Origin: Patescibacteria group bacterium
Lineage (GTDB): Bacteria; Patescibacteria; Microgenomatia; UBA12405
NCBI GenBank assembly: GCA_023380755.1
Contig: JAMCSD010000008.1
Location: 1-64,000, forward strand
Length of the DNA: 64,000 nt
Reading direction: 5' to 3'
Below the pieces are notes generated by a model, which was not told the DNA's origin, searched no databases, and saw nothing but the letters and a program-made list of their open reading frames with translations. The first letter of the stretch is position 1, and every line of letters starts with the position of its first letter. The position numbers were made by a program, and so were the translations under genes. Below, one piece after another: positions 1-8,705 of the stretch.

Positions 1-2
1 CG

Positions 3-1370
3 GACAAAGCCATTGATCTAGTGGATGAGGCGGCATCGGGACTGCGGATACAAATGGAATCATCACCAGCCGAAATTGACCTGCTAATCCGGAAGGTGCG
101 GCAACTGGAAATTGAACAAAAAGCACGAAAAAAAGAGAAGAGTGGCGGAGCCGCGGAACGGCTGGCCCAAATTGAAAAAGAAATGGCCAACGAAAAAGAG
201 GCCCTAAAAAACCTGGAACTAAGGTGGAAAAACCAAAAAGAAGTGATGGAAAATGTGCAAAAACAACGCGAGCTAATTGATAAACTGCGAGCGGAACTGG
301 AGTCAGCCGAACGGAGCCTAGAGTTGGACCGAGCCGCAGAAATTAAGTATGGACGGATCCCCGAGGCGCAAAAGAAATTAACAGAGGCAGAAAAAGCGTG
401 GAAGGAAATCCCAGAAGAAGAACGGCTAATTAGGCAAGAAGTGACCGAAGAAGACATTGCCAAGGTGGTATCGCGGTGGACAGGAATCCCAGCCACGAAG
501 ATGCTAAAAAGCGAAACTGACAAGCTAAAAACTTTGGAGGAGATCTTAGTAAGGCGGGTGGTAGGCCAGAACGAAGCAATCAAAGCAGTGGCCAACGCGG
601 TGCGCCGATCGAGACTGAAACTGGGAGAAGCCAGCCGACCGATTGCCACCTTCTTATTCTTGGGACCAACCGGAGTGGGAAAAACGGAAACAGCCAAAGC
701 TTTGGCAGAACAGTTATTTAATGACGAACGGGCACTGGTGCGGATTGATATGAGCGAATACAGCGAACAACACACCGTAGCCCGGCTGATCGGCTCGCCA
801 CCCGGGTATGTGGGCTACGATGAGGGCGGTCAATTAACCGAAGCCGTACGGCGACGGCCTTACACCGTGGTCCTCTTGGACGAAATTGAAAAAGCCAGTC
901 AGCAAATTTTTAACGTTTTTTTGCAGGTCTTTGACGAGGGGCGACTGACGGACGGCAAGGGTAGGACGGTGGACTTTACCAACACGGTAATTATCATGAC
1001 GTCGAATTTGCCCGAGGTGGAGGTGACGAAAGTGTTCCGGCCGGAATTCTTAAACCGGATTGACCAAATCATCATCTTTAACAGTCTCAGCGAAAAGCAA
1101 TTAGTGACTATTGTGGATATTCAACTGGCCCAGGTAATTACCCGGCTAAAGGAACAAAATATTGTGCTGTCGGTTACAGAAAAGGCGAAAAAATACCTGG
1201 CGGAAAAGGGCTATGACCCGGTTTTTGGGGCAAGACCGCTAAAGCGCCTGATCCAAAATGAGCTACTGGACCAAGTGGCCTTGTTAATGCTGGACCAGGA
1301 AAGCAACGAGCCGTTGGGGATGGTCGCCGACGTGAAGGCGGGAAAACTGGTGGTTAACTTGGTAGATTAA
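3..1370 (+). CDS. clpB: ClpB-type AAA+ disaggregase, C-terminal part (5' end outside window)
   Basis: The frame is open to the left edge, and its first residues (DKAIDLVDEAA) match the end of the first AAA+ domain of ClpB, so the gene starts before the window. A charged coiled-coil M-domain of about 120 residues follows. The second AAA+ module then has Walker A GPTGVGKTE (near 660-690), Walker B VVLLDEIEKA (near 870-900), FRPEFLNRID, and a C-terminal GARPLKR sensor-2 motif. ClpB threads aggregated proteins through its hexameric pore together with DnaK (family knowledge). The long M-domain argues for ClpB rather than ClpC. Odd point: only about six residues separate MTSNL from FRPEF, where typical ClpB has some 25 more, so a loop is missing. 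Confidence 0.93.
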   Translation, partial: DKAIDLVDEAASGLRIQMESSPAEIDLLIRKVRQLEIEQKARKKEKSGGAAERLAQIEKEMANEKEALKNLELRWKNQKEVMENVQKQRELIDKLRAELESAERSLELDRAAEIKYGRIPEAQKKLTEAEKAWKEIPEEERLIRQEVTEEDIAKVVSRWTGIPATKMLKSETDKLKTLEEILVRRVVGQNEAIKAVANAVRRSRLKLGEASRPIATFLFLGPTGVGKTETAKALAEQLFNDERALVRIDMSEYSEQHTVARLIGSPPGYVGYDEGGQLTEAVRRRPYTVVLLDEIEKASQQIFNVFLQVFDEGRLTDGKGRTVDFTNTVIIMTSNLPEVEVTKVFRPEFLNRIDQIIIFNSLSEKQLVTIVDIQLAQVITRLKEQNIVLSVTEKAKKYLAEKGYDPVFGARPLKRLIQNELLDQVALLMLDQESNEPLGMVADVKAGKLVVNLVD

Positions 1371-1386
1371 GATATAGTAACTACTA

Positions 1387-1415
1387 TTGTTTATGTGGTA
1401 GTTTGGTTTTATAAT
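1387..1415 (+). promoter_or_regulatory. Promoter of the secreted-repeat membrane protein
   Basis: A -35 box TTGTTT (1387-1392) and a perfect -10 box TATAAT (1410-1415) are 17 bases apart. The ATG at 1422 is only six bases past the -10 box, so transcription should start at or next to the start codon, giving a leaderless mRNA. A TAACTACTA motif sits just upstream (1378-1386). Confidence 0.7.
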
Positions 1416-1421
1416 AGTTCT

Positions 1422-1916
1422 ATGGCAGAATATGGAAAAAGACCATCATGGCAATGGATTGTACTTTATCTAATAATCGGAGGAGTGATTTATTATGGTG
1501 TTTACTATTTCTTTTTAAGAAAAAATAATACTTATGGCGGAGCAAATACATATGGTTCGGCGACTCCAATGGCAACCACTGCCCCGACTAATTCAAGCGT
1601 AGTGAATGTAAAAAATGATCCGAATAAAGGGAGCCGATTAGTGAGCAGCACAGGTATGGCTTTATATGTTTTTGATAACGATAAAAAAGACATGAGTACT
1701 TGTACGGGAACATGCGCAACTACCTGGCCACCTTATACGGTAGGGACAATGACCCCTGGCAGCTTGCCAACAGGAGTGATAGTCATTAAGCGCAGTGATG
1801 GCAGCCAGCAGTATGCCTATCAAAATCGGCCGCTTTATTTTTATTTTAAGGATAAAGATTCGGGTGACATATACGGAGACGGGATTGGAGGGGTATGGCA
1901 CTTGGCAAAACCGTAA
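1422..1916 (+). CDS. Membrane-anchored secreted-repeat (lipoprotein_15-like) protein
   Basis: About 164 residues. An N-terminal membrane segment (WQWIVLYLIIGGVIYYGVYY) is followed by a threonine/asparagine-rich linker and an extracytoplasmic domain. That domain has the pattern of the secreted-repeat family: LVSSTGMALYVFDND, a CTGTCATTWPP cysteine motif, and a second YQNRPLYFYFKDKD block. The family's function is unknown; the cysteines could bind metal or form a disulfide. I chose ATG 1422 rather than the upstream GTG 1395 because the -10 box lies between them. The end overlaps the start of the flavoprotein gene at 1895, so the two are probably co-transcribed and the domain may take part in an envelope redox function (inference). 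Confidence 0.75.
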   Translation: MAEYGKRPSWQWIVLYLIIGGVIYYGVYYFFLRKNNTYGGANTYGSATPMATTAPTNSSVVNVKNDPNKGSRLVSSTGMALYVFDNDKKDMSTCTGTCATTWPPYTVGTMTPGSLPTGVIVIKRSDGSQQYAYQNRPLYFYFKDKDSGDIYGDGIGGVWHLAKP

Positions 1917-2572
1917 AGGTATTGATGACGGAATTTGTGACCCACAACGTCAAACGGTTTATAGTGGAGAAGCCGGAAGGATACGTGTTTACACCGGGCC
2001 AAGCGACTGACGTGGCGATCAATAAGCCAGAATGGAAAGAGGCCAGGCGGCCGTTTACTTTTACCTCGTTAACTGCCGATCGGGTACTGGAATTTACCAT
2101 TAAGGGATACCCGGAACGCCACGGAGTGACCGAGGCGCTCCACCAACTAGAAGCGGGAGAGGAGCTCATTTTAAGCGAGCCATTCGGAACAATTCAATAC
2201 AAATCAGAAGGGGTATTTATTGCCGGCGGAGCGGGAATAACCCCATTTATTGCTATTTTTCGGGAACTATTTCAAGAAAATAGAATCGAGGGTAACCGGC
2301 TAATATTTTCCAACCAGACGGCAGCAGATATAATTTTAGAAAAAGAATTAAAGTTTTATTTTAATAAACCGGGGCAGTTATTATTGACATTAACCAGCGA
2401 AAAGAACCCGGCATATCTTCAGGAAAGAATTACGAAAGATTTTTTAGAGGAATACATTACGAATTGGGCACAACCATTTTATTTATGCGGACCACCAGCC
2501 TTCACAAAGGACATTAAGCAGGCATTGGTGGAATTAGGGGCACCAGTGGAAGAACTGGTTTTCGAAAAATGA
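1895..2572 (+). CDS. Ferredoxin-NADP reductase-like flavoprotein
   Basis: 225 residues with the two-domain layout of the FNR superfamily. The N-terminal FAD-binding barrel carries RRPFTFTS, where the RxxS-type motif contacts the flavin. The C-terminal NAD(P)-binding domain carries GGAGITPFIAI and the typical late motif YLCGPPAF. Such proteins move electrons between NAD(P)H and a one-electron carrier. There is no visible iron-sulfur domain, so the partner must be separate. The start has a GGAGGGG Shine-Dalgarno sequence and overlaps the previous gene by 22 bases. The stop overlaps the next gene (ATGA), which encodes a small membrane protein with conserved-looking histidines, a plausible electron partner (inference). 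Confidence 0.85.
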   Translation: MALGKTVKVLMTEFVTHNVKRFIVEKPEGYVFTPGQATDVAINKPEWKEARRPFTFTSLTADRVLEFTIKGYPERHGVTEALHQLEAGEELILSEPFGTIQYKSEGVFIAGGAGITPFIAIFRELFQENRIEGNRLIFSNQTAADIILEKELKFYFNKPGQLLLTLTSEKNPAYLQERITKDFLEEYITNWAQPFYLCGPPAFTKDIKQALVELGAPVEELVFEK

Positions 2573-2790
2573 ACTTAAGGACACTCGGTTATATGCTGAT
2601 TTTGGGCAAACCCTTGATGATGTATTTAGGAATTTTGACTATTTCTTCGTTCTTAACCACGGCGCTGGTCGGGTTTCTTAATTACAAAGGCAACCATGTA
2701 ATCCCCTTTAAGTGGCATCCGAGGCTGGCAGCACTATCAATAACGCTGGCGATTATCCATGGGATATTGGGAATATTAGCCTATTTTTAA
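2569..2790 (+). CDS. Small two-helix membrane protein coupled to the flavoprotein
   Basis: 73 residues, overlapping the flavoprotein stop by four bases, so translation is probably coupled. There are two hydrophobic helices (about residues 15-37 and 50-72). The second is preceded by a WHPRL motif and contains an internal histidine (IIHG), an arrangement seen in small haem-b membrane proteins, but too little to assign. With the FNR-like partner it could form a minimal transmembrane electron-transfer pair (inference). This is the last chromosomal gene before the tRNA and the mobile element. Confidence 0.7.
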   Translation: MNLRTLGYMLILGKPLMMYLGILTISSFLTTALVGFLNYKGNHVIPFKWHPRLAALSITLAIIHGILGILAYF

Positions 2791-4413
2791 GTTGGGGTGG
2801 GATAGGGTAAAATAGCGTGACCCTGTGCCCATAGTTAAATGGATAGAATGCGGGCCTCCGAAGCCTGTGATTCGGGTTCGACTCCCGATGGGCACACCCA
2901 ACGGGATGACCTGTGTCTCAAATTGACGTATAGATGTAAACATAGGGCTAATATATTGGTTTGAATAACCAGGAAAGCCCCACGATAGTCCAGAGGGGAA
3001 GATCGAACTTAGGAGCACTTTTGCTTGCCCTAAATCTGATTCCTGATAGGTTTTTCCCAGATCACTAAATTTGTCTTTGATAAAACTAACAATTGATTCT
3101 AAGTTGTATTTATCCAATAAGGCGTCATCTTTTGAAATTTGAGCGCTCGTTATTTGTTCTTCTATCATCTTGTTTTGCTCTTTAAACATTTCATCGCTGT
3201 AGATACCATTCAAATTTTTTTCAATTAAAGATTGTCTTAGAACGCGCAATCGTTTTATTTCTCCATCAGCTTCATCTCTTCTTTTTTGAAGATTAGCCAC
3301 CCGCTTATAGTATGTTTTTCTAAGTAAAGAGATAAAGGCATCCAAACATCCTTTAGATGGTGTTATTGTTTGCAAAAGTTTAACCGTTGAAAAATCGAGT
3401 TCATAAGCCTTAACTGAAGGAGTTCCACATCTTTTATGGCAAAGGTAATAAGCATATTGATGATACTTACTCCAACCTCCGGTAAAAGCTGCACCACATT
3501 TACCACACTTAACAATTCTCCGTAAAGGAAAATCGGGATTGTCTCTATATCTCCGGACTAATGGTATTGCGATGCTGGTATTTCTTCCGTCAATTATAGC
3601 CTGGACTTTATAATACTGCGCTTCTGTAATCATGGGAATATGCTGGCCTCTTACTTCTTCAGGGTAATTTTCTGATGTTAATTTACCCATATAAAATTTA
3701 TTTCTAAATAGTCGACTAGCTGTCTGAGGGCGCAGTAAGTACTCTTTTCCCCTAACTGTTTGCCGTAGACCTAACTTATTCATTATTTCGGCCATTTCTG
3801 AAAGTGTTTTCTTTCCGGTGGCAATTATTTCCCACGCTTCTTTCATCTTGTCCCAATATTTAGAATCTTTAACTACGTATCCATTTTGGCTTTTATATCC
3901 TAAAGGGGCAGTCCCATTAGTTAATCCAGCTAAAAAACGACTTCTCATACCATTTTTTGTTCTTTCGCTTCGAACGTCATTATCCAATTGAGCGAAGCCA
4001 GCTAGCATAGTTTCTACAAGCTTTTCTGTTGGGCTATTTCCAGTTGGCTCAGTAGCCGAAATGAGCGTGATATTGTTTTCAGTTAATTTCTTTCTTATGG
4101 CTAAATAATCAGATGTCTGGCGTGACATTCGATCCAAGCGATAAACGATTACTGCATCAACATTCTTTTTATTTTTACGGCAATATTCGAGAAGATCAAT
4201 AAGCACTGGTCTTCCGGTTATAGTTTTAGCGGACTTACCTTCTTCTCGAAATATTTTTACGACCTCCAATCCTCGACGCTGAGCTTCTTTAAGACAGATA
4301 TCTTGTTGAGTATCCAAAGAAAAGTTATCTACTTGTTCTTCTGATGATACACGTAAATAAATTACTGCTTTTGTGATTTCTGTTTTGCTTGTTGTTTGCA
4401 TATTATTTTTCAC
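2776..4413 (-). CDS. Large serine recombinase (site-specific integrase)
   Basis: 545 residues. The N-terminal resolvase domain carries AVIYLRVSSEEQ, with the catalytic serine in RVSS, and YRLDRMSRQ. A recombinase domain follows, then a zinc ribbon (CGKCGAAF, then CHKRCG) and a coiled-coil region, the layout of large serine integrases. It should cut and rejoin attachment sites to insert or excise the element. The 3' end is odd: roughly the last 40 codons run antisense through tRNA-Arg and beyond. The native C-terminus probably ends near the integration point, and the present tail (GVPIGSRTRITGFGG and onward) was made by insertion. The gene is transcribed with the 92-residue gene upstream, overlapping it by 11 bases. 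Confidence 0.92.
   Translation of the reverse strand: MKNNMQTTSKTEITKAVIYLRVSSEEQVDNFSLDTQQDICLKEAQRRGLEVVKIFREEGKSAKTITGRPVLIDLLEYCRKNKKNVDAVIVYRLDRMSRQTSDYLAIRKKLTENNITLISATEPTGNSPTEKLVETMLAGFAQLDNDVRSERTKNGMRSRFLAGLTNGTAPLGYKSQNGYVVKDSKYWDKMKEAWEIIATGKKTLSEMAEIMNKLGLRQTVRGKEYLLRPQTASRLFRNKFYMGKLTSENYPEEVRGQHIPMITEAQYYKVQAIIDGRNTSIAIPLVRRYRDNPDFPLRRIVKCGKCGAAFTGGWSKYHQYAYYLCHKRCGTPSVKAYELDFSTVKLLQTITPSKGCLDAFISLLRKTYYKRVANLQKRRDEADGEIKRLRVLRQSLIEKNLNGIYSDEMFKEQNKMIEEQITSAQISKDDALLDKYNLESIVSFIKDKFSDLGKTYQESDLGQAKVLLSSIFPSGLSWGFPGYSNQYISPMFTSIRQFETQVIPLGVPIGSRTRITGFGGPHSIHLTMGTGSRYFTLSHPNLKIG
2825..2896 (+). tRNA. tRNA-Arg(CCG)
   Basis: A complete cloverleaf can be folded by eye. The acceptor stem GTGCCCA pairs with TGGGCAC, the anticodon stem CGGGC pairs with GCCTG around loop CTCCGAA (anticodon CCG), and the T stem TCGGG pairs with CCCGA around TTCGACT. 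CCA is not encoded. The serine recombinase gene on the opposite strand runs across it, and the 3' half contains the repeat that marks the integration site. Confidence 0.95.
2874..2889 (+). repeat. Left attachment-site copy (tRNA T-arm, 16-base direct repeat)
   Basis: GGGTTCGACTCCCGAT lies in the T arm of tRNA-Arg and is repeated exactly, in the same orientation, at 31066-31081. The match continues after one mismatch with GGC. A full tRNA on the left and only a 3'-like fragment on the right is the usual signature of integration into a tRNA 3' end. Confidence 0.65.
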
Positions 4414-4681
4414 TTAATAACTCGATTAACGTCTTACCTCCAAAAACATTCTTTTCAAATTCACAAAGCCAAGTATCAATAAGATATTGAAAATCAGTAA
4501 TAATGGATTCAAGTTGCTCATCCGACAGGGTTTGAGCTGAATCCCCTAGCGTTCTTTTAATCCCAACAATTTTATTTTCTTCAGAAGATATTGGAAATAT
4601 ATTATTTAGAGTCGACTCAATCACACTCATGTTGTCAGAGTTTTTAGGCGTAATAATTTGTTGTAACTGTAGTGTTTCCAT
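4403..4681 (-). CDS. Small acidic protein preceding the recombinase
   Basis: 92 residues, predicted mostly helical, with no recognised family. It is the first gene of a two-gene operon with the serine recombinase, which it overlaps by 11 bases, and it sits directly behind a promoter loaded with inverted repeats. Position suggests a helper of recombination, such as a directionality factor or regulator, but there is no motif evidence such as a clear helix-turn-helix. The function is unassigned. Confidence 0.7.
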   Translation of the reverse strand: METLQLQQIITPKNSDNMSVIESTLNNIFPISSEENKIVGIKRTLGDSAQTLSDEQLESIITDFQYLIDTWLCEFEKNVFGGKTLIELLSEK

Positions 4682-4682
4682 A

Positions 4683-4728
4683 ACTATCTCGATGAAGATA
4701 GTATATATCTTTATAGAGATAGTGTCAA
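4683..4728 (-). promoter_or_regulatory. Operator-laden promoter of the recombinase operon
   Basis: On the minus strand a perfect -35 TTGACA (4723-4728) and a -10 TATACT (4700-4705) are 17 bases apart, followed by an 18-base leader to the ATG. The heptamer ACTATCT or its complement occurs three times: 4683-4689, 4696-4702 and 4717-4723. The outer copies form ACTATCTC/GAGATAGT. These repeats cover the -10 box and spacer, as expected of repressor sites. The minus-strand ACTATCTCTATA recurs at the promoter of the XRE regulator (26134-26145). Confidence 0.75.
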
Positions 4729-4840
4729 TAAGTTTGGCTTAAGTTACTGCTATTTAAGATCTGTATTTTGGTATATACTCGCTTACCGCCTTTTCTAACG
4801 ATAAAATTGTTAAAAGGTACCTGCTTGAAAATACACTACT

Positions 4841-7438
4841 ATGAGCAGGACGCCACTACAATTTATATTCACTGATTTTCATTCTCTTTGGCCTGTAAAC
4901 ATTCCTTATTATTCCTATGCTCTCTATCTCACTAAAATTTTATCTATAGTAATTTTTATCCTAAGCATAGTTTTTGTTATACGAGGCTTGATCAAACTAT
5001 TGTTGTTTTGGAAAAAAGTACGAGAGAAACAGGTATTGCTTGAAATACTTCCTTTAAGAAAAACCGAGCAAATTCCCTATACTACCCAGCAACTATTTTT
5101 ACTAATACACGGTTTGGCTAAACAACGGTCGTGGTTTCAAAGAATTATTAATGAAACCAAAAACTATTCTTTTGAGATCGTTTCTTCCAAAGAAGAAGGA
5201 ATTCGATATTTAATTCGTGTAAATGAAGAGGATGCCACTATCGTTAAACACGAGCTTCTTGCCTACTTATCAGGAATGACAATAAAGGAAGTAAACGATT
5301 ACGTAAACCCTCTACAAAATATTAAAGACTCCTCAATTATTGAGTTTACTTTTACTAACCATTTTGCTTTTCCATTAAAAAGCCAAAGCTCGTTGGAAAA
5401 TCATGACCCCATTGCTTACTTAACTGGAGCAATGACTAAATTGGAACCGAAGGAATTAGTTACCTTTCAGGTAGTTACGACGCCACTTCAAAAATCTTCG
5501 ACCAAGGATATTCAAACGGTAACCAGCTTGATCTATCGAAACAAGGAACTTTTTACTAATCTTAAAAATTTAAAGAATGGGCACGCTTTACAACCCGTTT
5601 TTAAGATGATTCTATTTTTATTTCTCAACCTTCTATTTCTACCAGTTGGAGTACTTATATTTGTTTTTTCTGAGGGTAAAGAAGGTCCTTTTTTATCATC
5701 TCTTTTAAGCGAACGACAAAGAAAGGTTGATAATGTGTATCAGCAAGAGTTGGAAAAGCAGGTCAAAAGCAAACTAGACCAACAGTTATTCAATACAACG
5801 ATTAGATTGCTTGTAACTAGCCCCAGCAAATCTAGAAGAAGTTCAAGAATTAAAGGGATAGTAGCTTCTTTGTCTTCGTACACTAACTCTAGCTACCAGG
5901 CATTAAGAAGAAAGCGAATACTCAATGTTTTATTAGTAAAGCGATTGCATTTCTTTTTATTTAAAAATCGTTTGCATGGACTAACCAATAATCCAATTTT
6001 ATCGGTCATGGAAATTGCAGACATTTACCACTTACCTTTTACCAGCACTACTAAAACTGAGGACTTAGTAAAACAACAAAGCAAGGAATTACCTGCTCCT
6101 TTAACCTTGAAACAGTCTAAGGATTTGGATGTTTACTTTGGTCAAAATACATACGGTGGTACAACAACAAAAATTGGTCTGAACGTAGATGAAAGAAGAC
6201 GGCACATGTATATAATCGGAGCAACGGGAACCGGTAAATCGACCTTACTTTCATCCATGATTAAACAGGATATCGAACACAACAAAGGTTTGGCGATTAT
6301 CGATCCTCATGGCGACCTAATAGATAAGATACTTAATCTTATTCCGGATAACCGAATTAATAATGTGGTTTACTTCAACCCGGATGATATTGCTAACCCC
6401 ATAGCTTTAAATTTATTAGAACTGACTCCGGGTTTAAGTGATGACGACGCATTGAGGGAAAAAGAGTTTATTGCTGAAAGTATTATTTCACTGTTCCATA
6501 AGCTGTATCCATCAAATTATGCGCCAAGGATGGAATATATATTGCGTAATACTATTTATACGGCGTTCACTATTCCTAACGCGACGTTGTTTACGGTTTA
6601 CAAGCTGCTTTCAAATACGCCATACCAAAAAGGTGTGACTAACTTTTTGGATGATGAAAATCTTAAAGATTTCTGGACCTACGAATTCGGTAAAGCAGGT
6701 GATTATCAAAAGGTTCAAATGATTTCACCGGTTACTAATAAAATTGGACGATTTCTATTTTCTCCGACAGCAAAGCGGATTTTGGAACAGCCAAAATCTT
6801 CAATTAATTTTGATGACATAATGGATTCAGGCAAAATTCTATTATGTAATCTTTCCAAGGGAAAACTTGGTGAAGATACCTCTGAATTGTTTGGAATAAT
6901 GCTGATGACTAAAATCCAATTGGCAGCATTAAAGAGAGCCAGGGTTGATGATGTGCATCGAAAAGATTTCTATCTTTATGTAGATGAATTCCAAAACTTT
7001 GCCACTCCGGCGTTTGCTCAAATCTTATCCGAGGCACGAAAATATCGACTAAATGCTATCTTGGCACACCAAACTACTGCCCAATTGGAAGACAAATCAC
7101 TGATAAACATTACGTTGGCTAATACTGGAACTGTTATTTGTTTTCGAACGGCTAATCCAGACGACGAAAGATTGCTATTGCCACAGTTTTATCCTTATGT
7201 AACTCAGGGAGAAATTGCCAGCCTTCCCTCTTTTCATTTCTACATTAAGATTAATGCGTTAACTTCCGAGGAGCCCTTTTCCGGAGAAACTGTTCCTCTA
7301 ACTATTACGATTAATAAAGACAGAGTTGGAAAAGTAATCGCAGCATCACAAGCTAATTATTCAAAACCGTACGTAAACAATAAATCACAAACACGACTTA
7401 TTAAAAGGATAACTAGACAGACTTCTAAAATCCATTAA
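4841..7438 (+). CDS. Type IV secretion coupling ATPase (VirD4/TraG-like)
   Basis: 865 residues. There is an N-terminal hydrophobic stretch (about residues 20-55) and a second membrane segment near 255-275 (LFLNLLFLPVGVLIFVF). The motor then has Walker A GATGTGKST followed by LAIIDPHGDL, a Walker B-type YLYVDEFQNF, and downstream AHQTTAQL and NTGTVICFR motifs. This matches the DNA-pumping coupling proteins that hand substrate DNA to the conjugation channel at the inner membrane. It is longer at the N-terminus than typical VirD4, with a membrane and linker domain characteristic of candidate-phyla and gram-positive elements. It is the first gene of the rightward conjugation block. Confidence 0.88.
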   Translation: MSRTPLQFIFTDFHSLWPVNIPYYSYALYLTKILSIVIFILSIVFVIRGLIKLLLFWKKVREKQVLLEILPLRKTEQIPYTTQQLFLLIHGLAKQRSWFQRIINETKNYSFEIVSSKEEGIRYLIRVNEEDATIVKHELLAYLSGMTIKEVNDYVNPLQNIKDSSIIEFTFTNHFAFPLKSQSSLENHDPIAYLTGAMTKLEPKELVTFQVVTTPLQKSSTKDIQTVTSLIYRNKELFTNLKNLKNGHALQPVFKMILFLFLNLLFLPVGVLIFVFSEGKEGPFLSSLLSERQRKVDNVYQQELEKQVKSKLDQQLFNTTIRLLVTSPSKSRRSSRIKGIVASLSSYTNSSYQALRRKRILNVLLVKRLHFFLFKNRLHGLTNNPILSVMEIADIYHLPFTSTTKTEDLVKQQSKELPAPLTLKQSKDLDVYFGQNTYGGTTTKIGLNVDERRRHMYIIGATGTGKSTLLSSMIKQDIEHNKGLAIIDPHGDLIDKILNLIPDNRINNVVYFNPDDIANPIALNLLELTPGLSDDDALREKEFIAESIISLFHKLYPSNYAPRMEYILRNTIYTAFTIPNATLFTVYKLLSNTPYQKGVTNFLDDENLKDFWTYEFGKAGDYQKVQMISPVTNKIGRFLFSPTAKRILEQPKSSINFDDIMDSGKILLCNLSKGKLGEDTSELFGIMLMTKIQLAALKRARVDDVHRKDFYLYVDEFQNFATPAFAQILSEARKYRLNAILAHQTTAQLEDKSLINITLANTGTVICFRTANPDDERLLLPQFYPYVTQGEIASLPSFHFYIKINALTSEEPFSGETVPLTITINKDRVGKVIAASQANYSKPYVNNKSQTRLIKRITRQTSKIH

Positions 7439-7441
7439 CAT

Positions 7442-7600
7442 ATGAAAAAAGTACTGCTTTTTAGGACTCAGAGCGCTGCGCTAATAATTTGTTACTTAAA
7501 GCCTATATTTAGGAAATTTATGGTTAAATATTCTCCCCTTCTCTTTCTAAAGAAAGAAGAAGTGAAAAAGGCCGCATCACCCCACGCATTACCTTACTAA
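7442..7600 (+). CDS. Possible 52-residue basic peptide
   Basis: An open frame starts four bases after the coupling-protein stop and ends one base before the next gene. The product would be short and basic with a hydrophobic N-terminus. There is no clear ribosome site and no recognised motif, so it may simply be spacer. The stretch holds a small CTTTCT/AGAAAG inverted repeat and nothing else I can support. Confidence 0.25.
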   Translation: MKKVLLFRTQSAALIICYLKPIFRKFMVKYSPLLFLKKEEVKKAASPHALPY

Positions 7601-7601
7601 T

Positions 7602-8348
7602 ATGACTATCACAACCATAACTCATTCTATTACCAAACAACAACTCTCCATACTCCACCATCTCCTCCGGTTTCGCTTCCTGACTCGTATTCAAATTCAA
7701 ACACTTCTTAACCATAAACACCCCGGACAAATCAACAAATGGCTGAAAAATTTATCTGACAAACACCTAATCTATAAAATCTATGATAAAACATTTCCTG
7801 ATAATACTAAACCGGCTGTCTATTGCTTGGATAAAAAATGTATAACTTTCTTAAATCAACAAAATGAAATAGATTCGTTGTTGATAAAACGAATTTATAA
7901 AGATAAAAAAAGAACGAAACGCTTTATTAATCATTCAATTGTAATTGCTAACTTATTTATAAAAGTTTCAGAACAGTTTAATGATAATAATGGAAAACTA
8001 TATTTTTATACGAAAACGGATTTATTTAACTATGATTTTTTGTTAAAACCGTTTCCAGACATTTATGTTGCCTCAGAACATAATAAGGAAACCAAGCGAT
8101 ATTTCATTGAAGTACTCAATAGCGATATTCCGCGTTTTGTATTAAGAAACAGAATTAAAAACTATATTGAATATTATTTAAGTAATCAATGGCAATTGAA
8201 TACATCGTATTCTTTTCCAGAAATAGTATTCTATTGCACCAACGATTTAACAATAAAATTTCTGGATAAATTTATCGAAAAAACTTTAATAAGTGAAGGT
8301 GGACCGCAGATTAATTTTTTAATTGTAAAAGAACTACCGCTGCTCTGA
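7602..8348 (+). CDS. Replication-relaxation family protein
   Basis: 248 residues. The N-terminal third is a winged-helix-like segment (QLSILHHLLRFRFLTRIQIQ, then LKNLSDKHLIYKI and PAVYCLDKKC), as in the replication-relaxation family found beside conjugation and plasmid replication genes. The C-terminal part has a beta-rich core with FPDIYV and KRYFIEVLNSD, reminiscent of a restriction-endonuclease-like fold. Members are thought to act in plasmid replication or DNA relaxation at the transfer origin. It lies close to the large palindrome at 8706-8849, which could be its site (inference). Confidence 0.7.
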   Translation: MTITTITHSITKQQLSILHHLLRFRFLTRIQIQTLLNHKHPGQINKWLKNLSDKHLIYKIYDKTFPDNTKPAVYCLDKKCITFLNQQNEIDSLLIKRIYKDKKRTKRFINHSIVIANLFIKVSEQFNDNNGKLYFYTKTDLFNYDFLLKPFPDIYVASEHNKETKRYFIEVLNSDIPRFVLRNRIKNYIEYYLSNQWQLNTSYSFPEIVFYCTNDLTIKFLDKFIEKTLISEGGPQINFLIVKELPLL

Positions 8349-8366
8349 ACAACGGTAGTTAAAAAA

Positions 8367-8660
8367 CTAGGCTTTCCTTACTTCCGATAGCCGACACGGC
8401 TTGAAAAAGCGGTCCCGTTCAATCGGTAAACCTAATTTACCCCTGACTGATTGAAGTTCAGCAAGGCTAAAATAACCAAGTTCCTCTTCAAAACCATCAA
8501 CCAGCCCAAAAAAGGTATCAGTCCCATCAAACTCAATCGCGTACCAGGTCCAACTGGAATCTGGCGTAAAGAACTTACACCATACCATGGGATCCTTTTC
8601 GTTTTCACTACTATAGAGTTGCGGCAGTTTTTGCTTTAACTCCTCAGTTAACAACTGCAT
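8367..8660 (-). CDS. DUF2958 family protein
   Basis: 97 residues beginning MQLLTEELKQKLPQLYS and containing FFTPDSSWTWYAIEFDGTD, FGLVDGFEEELGYFSL and a closing GLPIERD, the signature of DUF2958. This small protein is common on plasmids and integrative elements and has no assigned function. It is the only minus-strand gene inside the conjugation block. An AAGGGGG ribosome site lies about eight bases before the ATG. It is transcribed away from the nested palindrome next to it. Confidence 0.82.
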   Translation of the reverse strand: MQLLTEELKQKLPQLYSSENEKDPMVWCKFFTPDSSWTWYAIEFDGTDTFFGLVDGFEEELGYFSLAELQSVRGKLGLPIERDRFFKPCRLSEVRKA

Positions 8661-8705
8661 GTTTATTCACCCCCTTTAATAAATCTATAATCTGGAAAGA
8701 ACTCA

